Notes: generated by a model from the sequence alone, not told the origin. 51,238 nt of DNA from Endozoicomonas arenosclerae (GCF_001562015.1 NZ_LASA01000088.1:1-51238); one strand, 5' to 3'; counted from the first letter of the stretch, positions 8,133 to 16,940 are shown. Numbers and translations are program-made.

Positions 8133-8612
8133 ATGTTTACTATTCGTCCCGCAGAAATAAAGGATTCAAGAAGTCTCGCCATAATCGGGCAAACCGTCTG
8201 GATTACCACCTATGCCATTGAAGGCATTCGCAACAGCTTTCTGGATTTTATTGCTGAAGAATTTTCAGAGGCGCACATGCACGAAAGAATCAAAACCGAG
8301 CAGGTACTGGTGGTAGAGTCGGGCGAACATTTATGTGGTTATGCCGTTTTGGAGCGCCCCGAAAAAGAACAAAAAAGTGAGCTGGTTACGCTTTATCTGT
8401 TACCGGAATTTCAGGGAAACGGGCTTGGAAAAACACTACTGGATGAAGCCATAAAGCTGGCGCCTCAAGGCATATGGCTTAGCTGTTACGAAGGTAATCA
8501 AAAAGCATTAAATTTCTATAAGAAGCAGGGGCTGACCGTGACGGGAACCCGCTATTTTGAGCTGGATAACGAGAAGCATCTGAATTGGATTTTAGAAAGT
8601 CAACCAGCTTAA
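8133..8612 (+). CDS. GNAT-family N-acetyltransferase
   Basis: 159 residues with the acetyl-CoA binding motif A: L-Y-L-L-P-E-F-Q-G-N-G-L-G-K (QxxGxG), and a C-terminal A-L-N-F-Y-K-K-Q-G-L motif typical of GNAT enzymes. It starts two bases after the TetR stop with AAGGA seven bases upstream, so the two are coupled. The substrate is unknown. Confidence 0.85.
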   Translation: MFTIRPAEIKDSRSLAIIGQTVWITTYAIEGIRNSFLDFIAEEFSEAHMHERIKTEQVLVVESGEHLCGYAVLERPEKEQKSELVTLYLLPEFQGNGLGKTLLDEAIKLAPQGIWLSCYEGNQKALNFYKKQGLTVTGTRYFELDNEKHLNWILESQPA

Positions 8613-8636
8613 CACGAGCCTGAATCTTCACACAAT

Positions 8637-8654
8637 ATCGTCCAAAAAGACGAT
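8637..8654. promoter_or_regulatory. Candidate steroid-regulon operator box (luxR-type gene)
   Basis: ATCGTC-CAAAAA-GACGAT, a perfect palindrome apart from the spacer, flanked by T and A that extend it to 7-bp arms. It lies 24 bp after the GNAT stop and 236 bp before the LuxR-type gene. No T-run follows, so it is better explained as a protein site than as a terminator. Confidence 0.6.
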
Positions 8655-8890
8655 AAAGCGCTTGCTTGACGGGTCTGTAACGAAGTATCCTGCAGCCAGA
8701 ACTGTGGTGACCGAAAGGAGTTTACGGGTTACCGAAACGGCAGCAGGGATAATCCCATCAGTACCATTGCATCTGATGTATACCAACAAACCCTGAGCGA
8801 CTGTTAACCAGCTAGCACCAGTCCTGACTCGTTCAGGCTAAAGCTGAGTAAAAATACAGTCCTTGGGGTAAGAAGAAAAAGAACAGATCC

Positions 8891-10021
8891 ATGAGCGAGA
8901 TTATCAGCGTAGAAGAGTTCAGCAGCCTTACAGGCGCATTATATGAGGGGCTACAACAAAAGGTTCCCTGGAAATCCTTCCTGCACAGCTTGCAGGAAAA
9001 AATGGATGCCAATTATGTGACCTTTATCATACGCCCACCTTCCAACGAGTCTGACGGCCTGATCCTGAGCACTGGCCACACCGGTGACGAAGTCGTAGCC
9101 TCTTACAACAAACATTTTTTTGCCATGGATCCTTTTGTTGACCTGCCCAGCAGCAGCGTGGTGACACTGGACGAGTTTATTCCGGAAGGTGAACGAAAAA
9201 ACTCAGACTATGTTCAGCAGTTCCTGGCACCCATGAATGTTCATCACATTCTGGGAACGGACATTAATACCCGCGACGGAGCCAAATACAGCCTCAGAAT
9301 CAGCCGCAGTTCCGAAAGCGATCCATTTACCCAGAAAGATAAAGAAGTCATCAGCCTTTTTGTCCCACACCTGCAACATGCTATTGATATCAACCACCAG
9401 ATAAACCGTGTTGAAACCGAGCGAGACCTTTATGCTGGCGCTGTTGATCAGTTAGCGGTAGGCACAATCATTCTGGACGAAGAAGGCAAGGTCCTTCAGA
9501 CCAACCATGTGGCCCAGGACCTGCTTCAGGAAAATGATGGACTTAAACTGAGTGGCCATTCTCTGCAGGTAGGCACCAGCCGCGACACCCGAAAACTTCG
9601 CGAGCTGATCAAGCAGGCACTTTCTGCACAATTGAACAATACACCATCTGTCGTTGAGGCTTTGAGAATCCAGCGTCCATCCGGCAAGAGCGACCTTGGT
9701 ATTGTTGTACGCTCAGTTCCCACCAATCAGTGGGCTGAGGGCAAGCATTGCCCATCGGTGGTTATTTTTGTCAGTGATCCTGACAGACAATCCCAGGCTC
9801 CTCAGGAAATTGTTAAGGCACTGTTCGACCTGACACCTGCAGAAGCGCAACTCGCCATGCTGCTGGCTAACGGCTTAACACTGGACGAAACATCCGAACA
9901 ACTGTGCATCAGCCGAAACACGGCCAGAGCCCACCTGCGCTCCATCTTTTCCAAAACCGGTGTTACCCGCCAGACCATGCTGGTAAGACTGATTCTCAAG
10001 AGTGTTGCCACCCTGGGTTAA
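8891..10021 (+). CDS. LuxR-family transcriptional regulator with PAS-like sensor region
   Basis: 376 residues. The C-terminal 65 residues (L-T-P-A-E-A-Q-L-A-M-L-L-A-N-G through N-T-A-R-A-H-L-R-S-I-F-S-K-T-G) form a LuxR/NarL helix-turn-helix. A central segment around residues 180-290 (G-T-I-I-L-D-E-E-G-K-V-L-Q-T-N) looks like a PAS domain, and the N-terminal part may be another sensor domain. The size and layout resemble TeiR, the LuxR-type activator of steroid degradation in Comamonas; identity is not proven. It sits just before kshA and is preceded by one of the operator boxes, so it may be part of the regulon it controls. Confidence 0.85.
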   Translation: MSEIISVEEFSSLTGALYEGLQQKVPWKSFLHSLQEKMDANYVTFIIRPPSNESDGLILSTGHTGDEVVASYNKHFFAMDPFVDLPSSSVVTLDEFIPEGERKNSDYVQQFLAPMNVHHILGTDINTRDGAKYSLRISRSSESDPFTQKDKEVISLFVPHLQHAIDINHQINRVETERDLYAGAVDQLAVGTIILDEEGKVLQTNHVAQDLLQENDGLKLSGHSLQVGTSRDTRKLRELIKQALSAQLNNTPSVVEALRIQRPSGKSDLGIVVRSVPTNQWAEGKHCPSVVIFVSDPDRQSQAPQEIVKALFDLTPAEAQLAMLLANGLTLDETSEQLCISRNTARAHLRSIFSKTGVTRQTMLVRLILKSVATLG

Positions 10022-10028
10022 TCTTCAG

Positions 10029-10066
10029 GTTTTGAATCAACTCTTTAAAAAGGGTTGATTCAAAAC
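10029..10066 (+). terminator. Hairpin after luxR-type gene, probable terminator
   Basis: Perfect 13-bp arms GTTTTGAATCAAC (10029-10041) and GTTGATTCAAAAC (10054-10066), eight bases past the stop. Only a pyrimidine-rich tail follows instead of a clean T-run, so termination may be weak or the hairpin may protect the 3' end. Confidence 0.6.
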
Positions 10067-10243
10067 TTAAACACTCTCCTCTTCTTCTTAAGAAGCTTCA
10101 AAACGATGCATTAAATAAAAAACGCACAAAAATAAAGCTATTCATTAGTAAAAAACAAAATAAAAAAACAACAAAACCATCAACATTCAATCATCATAAT
10201 GTCATAAAAAGCCTAATAACCTCACCTCCACCCCTTAAAAGCC

Positions 10244-10260
10244 ATTACTTGATAAGTAAT
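10244..10260. promoter_or_regulatory. Palindrome upstream of a sigma-54 promoter
   Basis: ATTACTT-GAT-AAGTAAT, with 7-bp perfect arms, ends 20 bases before the -24 element at 10280. It is close to the promoter for an enhancer site but is a plausible binding site for a regulator. The rest of 10067-10243 is AT-rich and shows no gene. Confidence 0.4.
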
Positions 10261-10279
10261 AAAGCATGACCGACATTAG

Positions 10280-10295
10280 TGGCACACTCTTTGCC
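10280..10295 (+). promoter_or_regulatory. Sigma-54 (-24/-12) promoter
   Basis: TGGCAC-ACTCT-TTGC matches the RpoN consensus TGGCAC-N5-TTGC, with GG (10281-10282) and GC (10293-10294) exactly ten bases apart. It would start transcription about 150 bp before the hotdog gene at 10456. No sigma-54 activator (enhancer-binding AAA+ protein) is encoded in this window. Confidence 0.65.
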
Positions 10296-10380
10296 TTAAT
10301 AATTACAAACATCAAATTAATAACTTCTCCCAACCTGCTCAGATATATGGAATAGAGCACTCAACTTCAATGGAGGAATT

Positions 10381-10401
10381 ATGAAAAGAACCTTCCCTTA
10401 G
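10381..10401 (+). CDS. Possible six-codon leader ORF (MKRTFP)
   Basis: TGGAGGAATT precedes an ATG that opens only six codons before TAG. The ribosome site is better than that of most genes here. It lies in the leader between the sigma-54 promoter and the hotdog gene. It may be a regulatory leader peptide or the remnant of a lost gene. There is no evidence that it is translated. Confidence 0.3.
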   Translation: MKRTFP

Positions 10402-10455
10402 AAATAGAAGCGGATAACCAACGAGAGACACCAACAACCTAAAAGGATTTACCAA

Positions 10456-11031
10456 ATGGCTAGAGTTAGCATTAATGCACCCGAAGAGTACGATTACAAA
10501 AAACTTTTCACTGTTACCTACAGCGATATAAACTGCGCCGGGCATATGGCAAACAACATGTTTCTGTCTCATTGTAACGAGGCATTACTTCAGTACCTCC
10601 TGGCGAAAGGGCACCCAAAGACTCCACAGAACTACCCTGGCATGATTGGCGATATTGCCATGATCACCACTGACTGCGCTCTGACCTTTAAATCAGAAGT
10701 GTTCTATATGGACGAACTTCTTTTGGAAGCCACCGTTCATGAGTTCAGCAAGAATGGTTTTGACTTTGCTTTCAAGATCTCCAGAGAATCAACAGGAAAA
10801 CTGGTAGCCGTTGCCAAGATAGGTGCAATTTATATTGATACCGTTAATCACTCCGTAGTGCCAATACCCGACCTGATAAAGGAAATATTTTCAGATAATA
10901 TGGCAAGAGATAAAAACAGTAACTTTATGCCCCCAGTAAATAACACTCTAAGTCACGACCCAAAAAAACATCCTAACCATATTAACAATGAATCACAGAG
11001 TAGTCCTAATTACATTATTAAGCGGATGTAG
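10456..11031 (+). CDS. Hotdog-fold acyl-CoA thioesterase-like protein
   Basis: 191 residues; the first 145 form a 4HBT-type hotdog domain. The motif Y-S-D-I-N-C-A-G-H-M-A-N-N (residues 22-34) corresponds to the family's YxDxDxxGHxNN signature, with D24 in the catalytic position. The last 45 residues are polar, Asn/Pro-rich and probably disordered, which is unusual for the family. AAAGGA precedes the ATG. Together with the next gene it sits behind a sigma-54 promoter. It could hydrolyse a CoA thioester released in sterol breakdown; the substrate cannot be read from sequence. Confidence 0.75.
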   Translation: MARVSINAPEEYDYKKLFTVTYSDINCAGHMANNMFLSHCNEALLQYLLAKGHPKTPQNYPGMIGDIAMITTDCALTFKSEVFYMDELLLEATVHEFSKNGFDFAFKISRESTGKLVAVAKIGAIYIDTVNHSVVPIPDLIKEIFSDNMARDKNSNFMPPVNNTLSHDPKKHPNHINNESQSSPNYIIKRM

Positions 11032-11081
11032 CTCTTAGTTATTTTTTATCCAAACAATGCTAACTAAGAAAGAGGCAGATT

Positions 11082-11489
11082 ATGAAAAGTAACAAAGAAG
11101 TCATTCAAAAGTTCTTAAGTAATGTTAATCACAGAAACTACGATGCCCTGGAAAATATACTGGCACCAAATTTTCAAAGGCATTGCCAGGCCACTCCGCA
11201 GGTTGAAATCAAAAACAAAGAAGCCTTTATTGAATTCATTAAACTGGATCATCAGAGTTTTCCTGACGGTGTTATGAAACCTAAAATGATGATCGCAGAA
11301 GAGAACACAGTAGCAGGTATGTACACCTACTCCGGAACACAAGAGGGCACTCTGGGTGAGCTTCCCGCTCTGGGCAACTCATTCACACTCAACTTCCTTA
11401 TGTTTAATACCATTGAAAATGGGAAAATCATGGATATGCACGTTGAATGGGATAATATCTCTCTGCTCGGACAGTTAGGTCATATGTAA
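11082..11489 (+). CDS. SnoaL-like (NTF2-fold) polyketide-cyclase family protein
   Basis: 135 residues with the N-terminal helix and cone-shaped fold pattern of SnoaL-like proteins: N-K-E-V-I-Q-K-F-L-S-N-V-N near the start, A-P-N-F-Q-R-H, F-I-E-F-I-K, and a final hydrophobic strand (G-K-I-M-D-M-H-V-E-W-D). AGAGG lies eight bases before the ATG. It is 50 bp after the hotdog gene and probably in the same transcript. Members of this fold include cyclases, isomerases and hydrolases, so the function is open. Confidence 0.75.
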   Translation: MKSNKEVIQKFLSNVNHRNYDALENILAPNFQRHCQATPQVEIKNKEAFIEFIKLDHQSFPDGVMKPKMMIAEENTVAGMYTYSGTQEGTLGELPALGNSFTLNFLMFNTIENGKIMDMHVEWDNISLLGQLGHM

Positions 11490-11627
11490 AAGATTCTCTG
11501 TAGCAACCCACACTCCCTCAATACCAAAGCTGTGTTTCAATCAGGTGTTTGAGGGGGAGACCTTGCCCTTTCTGGCTTCTGGTTCCCGCTACCAGAATAT
11601 TGACATAGATCAACACTGACCATCTTA

Positions 11628-11645
11628 ATCGTCCAGTTAGACGAT
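11628..11645. promoter_or_regulatory. Candidate steroid-regulon operator box (kshA)
   Basis: ATCGTC-CAGTTA-GACGAT, a perfect two-arm match to the box at 8637, 117 bp before the kshA start. It is followed by a run of nine C (11648-11656 region) of unknown meaning. Confidence 0.65.
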
Positions 11646-11762
11646 GCCCCCCCCTACCCTAAATCTACAATGCCAGAAAAGCATTATAAAAATTCCATAC
11701 AGAATAGGCGTCTACCGTAGTTCTAACAGACTCCTAGACAGCCCAGCGGGAGAAGAATAACG

Positions 11763-12830
11763 ATGAGCCAGCTGCACAGAATCGAAGCCAAAGAAATTGA
11801 AGACCGTTACGCCAGAGGTTGGCACTGTATTGGCCTGGCGGAAGAATACAAAGACGGGAAAGCACACACTCTGGATATTTTTGGCACCAAACTGGTGGCC
11901 TACCAGGGTGAAGACAAGCAGATCCATATCCTGGATGGCTACTGCCCACATATGGGGGCTGACCTGAGCAAAGGCTGCATCGAAGGTAATTCTATTCGCT
12001 GCCCTTTCCATGACTGGCGCTGGGACTCTGACGGCAAATGCGATGATATTCCTTATGCCAAACGCATTCCTCGCAAAGCCCAGATAAAGTCCTGGCCTAT
12101 TTGCGAGCAGAACAACCTGCTGTTTATCTGGAACGATCCTGAAGGCAACCCACCCATCGAAGAACAGGCCATTCCACGTGTTGAAGCCTGCTTCAGCGAT
12201 GAATGGGCAGACTGGGAAGTGGCCAACCTGACCATCAACACCAACTGCCGTGAGCTGATTGATAACATTGCAGACAAGGCCCACTTCGGTCCGGTTCATG
12301 ACGCTCCCAACAAATTCTTCTCAAACCGTTTTGAAGCTCACGTTGCCGAGCAGACAATGATTGGTAACAGTCCTCGCCTGTCCGGAGAAGCTGATCTGAA
12401 GACAGTAGCCACCTATTACGGTCCGGCTTACCAGATTACAGAAATGACCGGTGAAATGGATGGCATGCCTATTCATTCCATTCTGCTGAACTGCCATGTT
12501 CCCATTGACCGTGACAGCTTCCAGCTGCGTTACGGCGTACTGGTTCAAAAGGTTCCAGGTTTGAGCGATGAACAGAACCGTGAAATTGCTCAGGGCTACA
12601 TTCAGCTGGCTCAGGAAGCATTCTTTGAAGACGTAGCTATCTGGGACACCAAAGTCCGCGTTGACAACCCGATCCTGTGTGATGGTGACGGTCCTGTCTA
12701 TCAGCTGAGAAAGTGGTATGACCAGTTCTACACCGATATTGCTGACGTGAAGGAAGAACTCAAAGAGCGTCAGTACTTTGAATACGTAGAAGAAAGCAAA
12801 AAGGAAGCACTGGAAGCTGAGCCTGCTTGA
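11763..12830 (+). CDS. kshA: 3-ketosteroid 9-alpha-hydroxylase oxygenase KshA
   Basis: Rieske non-haem iron oxygenase that hydroxylates C9 of ring-A-oxidised steroids and, with KstD, opens ring B. 355 residues. The Rieske [2Fe-2S] cluster ligands are C61, H63, C80 and H83 (C-P-H ... C-P-F-H-D-W). The mononuclear iron motif is D-N-I-A-D-K-A-H-F-G-P-V-H around 167-179 (H174, H179). The Y-C-P-H-M-G-A-D-L-S and N-C-R-E-L-I-D-N-I blocks match KshA of actinobacteria. GGGAGAAG precedes the ATG. It needs the reductase KshB, which is not in this window. It is monocistronic, ended by a terminator at 12864. Confidence 0.9.
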   Translation: MSQLHRIEAKEIEDRYARGWHCIGLAEEYKDGKAHTLDIFGTKLVAYQGEDKQIHILDGYCPHMGADLSKGCIEGNSIRCPFHDWRWDSDGKCDDIPYAKRIPRKAQIKSWPICEQNNLLFIWNDPEGNPPIEEQAIPRVEACFSDEWADWEVANLTINTNCRELIDNIADKAHFGPVHDAPNKFFSNRFEAHVAEQTMIGNSPRLSGEADLKTVATYYGPAYQITEMTGEMDGMPIHSILLNCHVPIDRDSFQLRYGVLVQKVPGLSDEQNREIAQGYIQLAQEAFFEDVAIWDTKVRVDNPILCDGDGPVYQLRKWYDQFYTDIADVKEELKERQYFEYVEESKKEALEAEPA

Positions 12831-12863
12831 TAGCCCAGACCACTTCCAAGCAATATTGAGATT

Positions 12864-12888
12864 AAAGGGATGCCAGGCATCCCTTTTT
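12864..12888 (+). terminator. Rho-independent terminator of kshA
   Basis: AAAGGGATG (12864-12872) pairs with CATCCCTTT (12878-12886), loop CCAGG, followed by a run of T. It lies 33 bases after the kshA stop. Confidence 0.85.
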
Positions 12889-12902
12889 AGAAACTGTTTG
12901 AA

Positions 12903-12922
12903 GGTAAGTCATTCGACTTACC
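12903..12922. promoter_or_regulatory. Palindrome upstream of GMC oxidoreductase gene
   Basis: GGTAAGTC-ATTC-GACTTACC, perfect 8-bp arms, between the kshA terminator and the start at 12994. It could be an operator or part of the 5' leader. It differs from the shared ATCGTC box. Confidence 0.4.
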
Positions 12923-12993
12923 CCTAAAAACACTTCTATTGAAAATCCCCAATAAAGAGCCAGCGACAGGTTCACAAACAATAAGGGATCAAC

Positions 12994-14601
12994 ATGATTA
13001 ATGCCGTTGACTATATCGTGATCGGAGCAGGGTCAGCCGGATGCGTCCTGGCCAACCGCCTCTCAGCCTGTGGCAAATACCAGGTAGTGCTGCTGGAAGC
13101 CGGAGGTGGTGATGGCAACCCTCTGATCCATCTGCCCATGGGCTTCAGCCAGCTTATTGCCACGCCCAGCGTAAACTGGGGCTACAAGACTGAGCCGGAA
13201 CCTTTTATGCATAACCGGGTTATTGATTGGCCTCGTGGTCGGGTAGTTGGCGGCAGCAGCTCCATCAACGGCATGGTATACGTCCGCGGTCAAATGGAAG
13301 ACTTTGATGATTGGGCAGACCTCGGTAATGAAGGCTGGTCGGCACAGGACGTACTCCCCTACTTCAAGAAGAGTGAAAAGTTTGAGCGTGGGGGTGACGC
13401 ATTCCATGGCGACAAAGGTGAAATGGCCGTTTCAGACTCCGACTACCGGGATCGCCACCCACTGACCAACCTGTATGTTCAAGCCGCCAACCAGGCCGGA
13501 CTGCCCTTTAATAATGACTACAACAGCTCTGTTCAGGAAGGGATTACCTTTACCCAGAACACTATTAATAACGGCCGAAGAGCCAGCACATATCGAGCAT
13601 TTGTAAAAGATGCACTGAAAGAACGCAGCAACCTGACCGTCATCACTGACGCCCTGGTCGAAAAAATCGATATTGAAAACGGTGCAGCCACAGGTGTTAC
13701 CTTCCAGCATAAAGGCAAGCAGCACACCATTAAAGCCGCCAAAGAAACCCTGCTGGCCGCTGGCGCCAATAACAGCCCAAAGATTCTGGAACTCTCAGGC
13801 ATAGGCCGAAAAGACGTTCTCGAAAAAGCCGGTATCAAACAGCTGCATGAGCTAAGTGGTGTCGGTGAAAACCTCCAGGATCATATCCAGATGCAGGTGG
13901 TTCACGAATTAAAAGGTGTAGGCAGCGCCAATGATGCTCTGAAACCCCACCGACTGATTATGGAAGCGTTCAAATACCTGGTGAAAAGACGTGGCTTCCT
14001 GGCTAACGGTGTTGCACCAATCCTTGGCTTCATAAAAAGTAATCAAAATGAATCCCGTCCGGATATCCAGCTGCACTTTGCCCCTGCCGGTGGCGACGTA
14101 ACAGACACTGGACGCTTATTACCTGCCAAAGTACCGTCCATTACTTCTACTGCCAATGTCATGCGACCAGAGAGCAGAGGCTATAGTCACATCAAGAGCA
14201 GCGACCCCAAAGAAGCCCCAACGATACTGGCTAACTATCTTTCTACCGAACTCGACCGTCAAAAATCCATCGATTGTGTGAAGTGGCAAAGGAAGATTTA
14301 CTCCCAGTCGCCCCTGGCACCGCTCCTTGATCAGGAAACCTTTCCCGGTAATAAAGTAGTCAGCGACGAAGAGATTCTGGATTACGTGATGCGGGAAGCT
14401 AAAACAGCTTACCACCCCGTAGGGACCTGCAAGATGGGCAATGATTCAGAAGCGGTTGTGGATAACAAACTGAAAGTACACGGTGTTGATAAACTGCGAG
14501 TGGTTGATGCATCGGTCATGCCCTTGATTCCATCGGCCAATACTAATGCAGCCACCATTATGATTGCTGAAAGAGGAGCTGAGTGGATTCTGGCCAGTTG
14601 A
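12994..14601 (+). CDS. GMC-family FAD oxidoreductase (alcohol/choline dehydrogenase type)
   Basis: 535 residues. The N-terminal FAD motif is G-A-G-S-A-G-C-V-L-A-N-R-L-S, followed by E-A-G-G, R-G-R-V-V-G-G-S-S-S-I-N-G-M (GMC signature 1) and G-A-N-N-S-P-K-I-L-E-L-S-G-I-G (signature 2). The C-terminal active site has Y-H-P-V-G-T-C-K-M-G and N-T-N-A-A-T-I-M-I-A-E-R-G. AAGGGA lies six bases before the ATG. Family members oxidise primary or secondary alcohols. Beside kshA it could oxidise a sterol 3-hydroxyl or side-chain alcohol, but it does not look like classic cholesterol oxidase. Confidence 0.85.
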   Translation: MINAVDYIVIGAGSAGCVLANRLSACGKYQVVLLEAGGGDGNPLIHLPMGFSQLIATPSVNWGYKTEPEPFMHNRVIDWPRGRVVGGSSSINGMVYVRGQMEDFDDWADLGNEGWSAQDVLPYFKKSEKFERGGDAFHGDKGEMAVSDSDYRDRHPLTNLYVQAANQAGLPFNNDYNSSVQEGITFTQNTINNGRRASTYRAFVKDALKERSNLTVITDALVEKIDIENGAATGVTFQHKGKQHTIKAAKETLLAAGANNSPKILELSGIGRKDVLEKAGIKQLHELSGVGENLQDHIQMQVVHELKGVGSANDALKPHRLIMEAFKYLVKRRGFLANGVAPILGFIKSNQNESRPDIQLHFAPAGGDVTDTGRLLPAKVPSITSTANVMRPESRGYSHIKSSDPKEAPTILANYLSTELDRQKSIDCVKWQRKIYSQSPLAPLLDQETFPGNKVVSDEEILDYVMREAKTAYHPVGTCKMGNDSEAVVDNKLKVHGVDKLRVVDASVMPLIPSANTNAATIMIAERGAEWILAS

Positions 14602-14622
14602 GTAACCTGACCCGCTGACATT

Positions 14623-14674
14623 GAGGGATTTTTACTGATAAGGCGAAAATCTTAACAGTAAAAAATCTCTCCCT
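14623..14674 (+). terminator. Imperfect inverted repeat after GMC gene, possible terminator
   Basis: GAGGGATTTTTACTG (14623-14637) pairs imperfectly with CAGTAAAAAATCTCTCCCTC (14655-14674) across a 17-base loop, 21 bases past the stop. A pyrimidine-rich tail follows. The rest of 14675-15009 is AT-rich leader with no gene; no convincing -35/-10 pair was found there. Confidence 0.5.
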
Positions 14675-15009
14675 CTCTTGTTTCACCACTTTTCTTCTTC
14701 GCAACCCCGTACTTTTAACAATAACCAGGGTATAGCCCGACCTTTTATAATTAAACGACAGTTTACGAGCCTGTCACGTATCTACCCACCGCAAGTAACT
14801 CTTCGAAAAAATCCCCAAATTCATTTAATACAGACACATCAAACAATCATTTAACACAATTGACTTAAAATATATATACGACACTTCCACATTATTTTAA
14901 GGGTTTTATCTTACTCCATAAGTTAAACCACTTGCCTTACTACTAATCCCGTCGAGGTTAATACCAAGACACAGAACAAAAACATTTCAAGCAAACAAAA
15001 AGAATAATC

Positions 15010-16668
15010 ATGAACATTAAGAAAGCCATTGCTCCGGTGATGATGCTGTCAGCATTGTCTGCATCCATGGCTGTAGTTTCTGAAGAAGCACAGGCCAAAC
15101 AACCCAACGTAGTTGTGATCGTAGCGGACGATCTCGGCTCCTATGACCTGGGTTTTCATGCCAAGAAGTTCCAACAAGCGGAAGACGCACCTACAGTCAT
15201 CAGCACTCCAAACCTGGACAAGCTGGCTGAAGAAGGCGTTCAGATGACTCGTTTCTATACCAGTCCTAAGTGCACCCCGACCCGTGCAGAAATGTTCACC
15301 GGCCGCAACACAATCGATATGGGTATCCAGTACGCTACCATCTACCCATGGGAGCAGACTTCTGTGCCTCTGTCTGAGCACTTCATGCCAGAATCTTTCC
15401 AGGCCGCTGGTTACGACACTGCTATGATCGGTAAGTGGCACCTAGGTCATACTTATGAGCGTCAAGCACCTCTTGGTCGTGGTTTCGATTACTTCTTTGG
15501 TCACCTGAACACCAACGGAGACTACTTCAAGCACACCGTTCAACGCTCTCCGGACCTGCAGCGTAACGGCGTAACTGCTCATGAATACTTCCCGGACAGA
15601 CCAGAATTCAACCCGGAACTGCCTAACTACGGTCCGTTTGTTCTGAGTCATGAAGCGGTTCAGTGGCTGCAAAACGAAAGAACTGACAAGAACAACAACA
15701 AGAAGAACCCATTCTTCCTATATGTGCCTTTCAAGGCACCACACTCCCCCTTGCAGGCACCGGCTGAGCTTATTACAGAAACCGATGAAAACGGCGAACC
15801 ATGGGAAACCCCTGAGCGCGCGACTTATGCAGCAATGGTTACTGCAATGGATACCGCCATTGGTGAGATCGTAGAAGAGCTGGAAGATCAGGGCATTAAA
15901 GATGACACTATCATCATGTTCTTCAGTGACAACGGCGGCATGATCGGCAGTGGCGGTGCCAGCAACTTCCCACTAAAAGGTAAGAAAGGCCTCGCGTATG
16001 ATGGCGGCATTCGTGTCCCAGCTATCATCAACTATCCTAAAAAACTTAAACCTGGCATCAATGATCAGTTCATGTCAGCTATGGACATCTTCCCAACCTT
16101 TGCCACCGCCACTGGCATTGAAGCCCTGAACAAGAAAGAGTTTGTTGGCGAAGACCTGTGGAAAGAGATCAAGAAAGGCAAGACCAAACCTCGTGAAGAG
16201 TCACTGATCTACGGATCAAACGACGTAGTGGGTGATAAGCACCACTTTGCAGTCATTCGTCCGGATGGCATGAAGATGGTACAGACTGTACGCACCACTT
16301 TCGAAGAGCAGGAGATCACCAGCGAACTGTATAACATCATTGATGATCCTTCTGAGTCTGTCGATCTGTGGGGCACACGCCCTCAACTGCAACAGGAAAT
16401 GCAGGAAGAGCTGACCGAATGGCGCAAGCGTCGTCCATGGGCTGGCGGCATCTCCCGCACCGTTCCACAGGCGGGTTGGAGAGCACCTGCTGACTGGGCT
16501 GTTGAACTGAAACTGCGTAGCTCCAATCTGCGTGAAGACGACGCTGGCTACGAAGATAAGATGGACAATATCTACGGTTTCCTGAATGTAGTCGATAACC
16601 CTGAAGCCCTGTTCTTCCAAGACATGAAGTACAAGAAAGCAGGTGTTGGTGTACTGAAGTATGAGTGA
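15010..16668 (+). CDS. Exported type I sulfatase (arylsulfatase-like)
   Basis: 552 residues with a signal peptide (MNIKKAIAPVMMLSALSASM, cleavage near A-Q-A-K). Metal-binding D40-D41 (V-A-D-D-L-G-S) and the sulfatase signature C88-T-P-T-R92 within K-C-T-P-T-R-A-E-M-F-T-G-R are present, so C88 should become formylglycine. G-K-W-H-L-G-H and F-S-D-N-G-G complete the active site. It acts in the periplasm or outside. Beside sterol genes it may desulfate sulfated sterols; sulfated glycans are the alternative. No sulfatase-maturing enzyme is in the window. The gene is monocistronic between a long leader and a strong terminator. Confidence 0.85.
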   Translation: MNIKKAIAPVMMLSALSASMAVVSEEAQAKQPNVVVIVADDLGSYDLGFHAKKFQQAEDAPTVISTPNLDKLAEEGVQMTRFYTSPKCTPTRAEMFTGRNTIDMGIQYATIYPWEQTSVPLSEHFMPESFQAAGYDTAMIGKWHLGHTYERQAPLGRGFDYFFGHLNTNGDYFKHTVQRSPDLQRNGVTAHEYFPDRPEFNPELPNYGPFVLSHEAVQWLQNERTDKNNNKKNPFFLYVPFKAPHSPLQAPAELITETDENGEPWETPERATYAAMVTAMDTAIGEIVEELEDQGIKDDTIIMFFSDNGGMIGSGGASNFPLKGKKGLAYDGGIRVPAIINYPKKLKPGINDQFMSAMDIFPTFATATGIEALNKKEFVGEDLWKEIKKGKTKPREESLIYGSNDVVGDKHHFAVIRPDGMKMVQTVRTTFEEQEITSELYNIIDDPSESVDLWGTRPQLQQEMQEELTEWRKRRPWAGGISRTVPQAGWRAPADWAVELKLRSSNLREDDAGYEDKMDNIYGFLNVVDNPEALFFQDMKYKKAGVGVLKYE

Positions 16669-16704
16669 TCACCACTCTGACCTTCATTAACCTGACTTAA
16701 TAGG

Positions 16705-16743
16705 CCACCCCCATAGTTTGTTGTCATGGGGGTGGTTTTTTTT
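16705..16743 (+). terminator. Rho-independent terminator of sulfatase gene
   Basis: CCACCCCCAT (16705-16714) pairs with ATGGGGGTGG (16726-16735), followed by eight T. One of the strongest terminators in the window. Confidence 0.95.
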
Positions 16744-16940
16744 GACCATTTTAAATGTTCTTTAAACACATCTTTCTCAATCTGATAGGCACACCTGAAT
16801 ACCCGGCTTCTGCAAACAATCCATAACAGAGAAAGACTTTGCAATTCAGTCCCAGTCTCTGTATATCATTACTGACTCTAAGCGTTTCTCAAACTTCATA
16901 CATGCTCACCCTCTCAATAAATGAACTACAGGAGTATTCA

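Noticed and set aside
8666-8691. TTGACG ... TATCCT as a sigma-70 promoter for the LuxR-type gene
   Set aside because: The spacer is only 14 bases, too short for a normal sigma-70 promoter.
14860-14890. TTGACT with a TA-rich stretch before the sulfatase gene as a promoter
   Set aside because: No -10 hexamer at 16-18 bases spacing; the TA run is too close to the -35 candidate.
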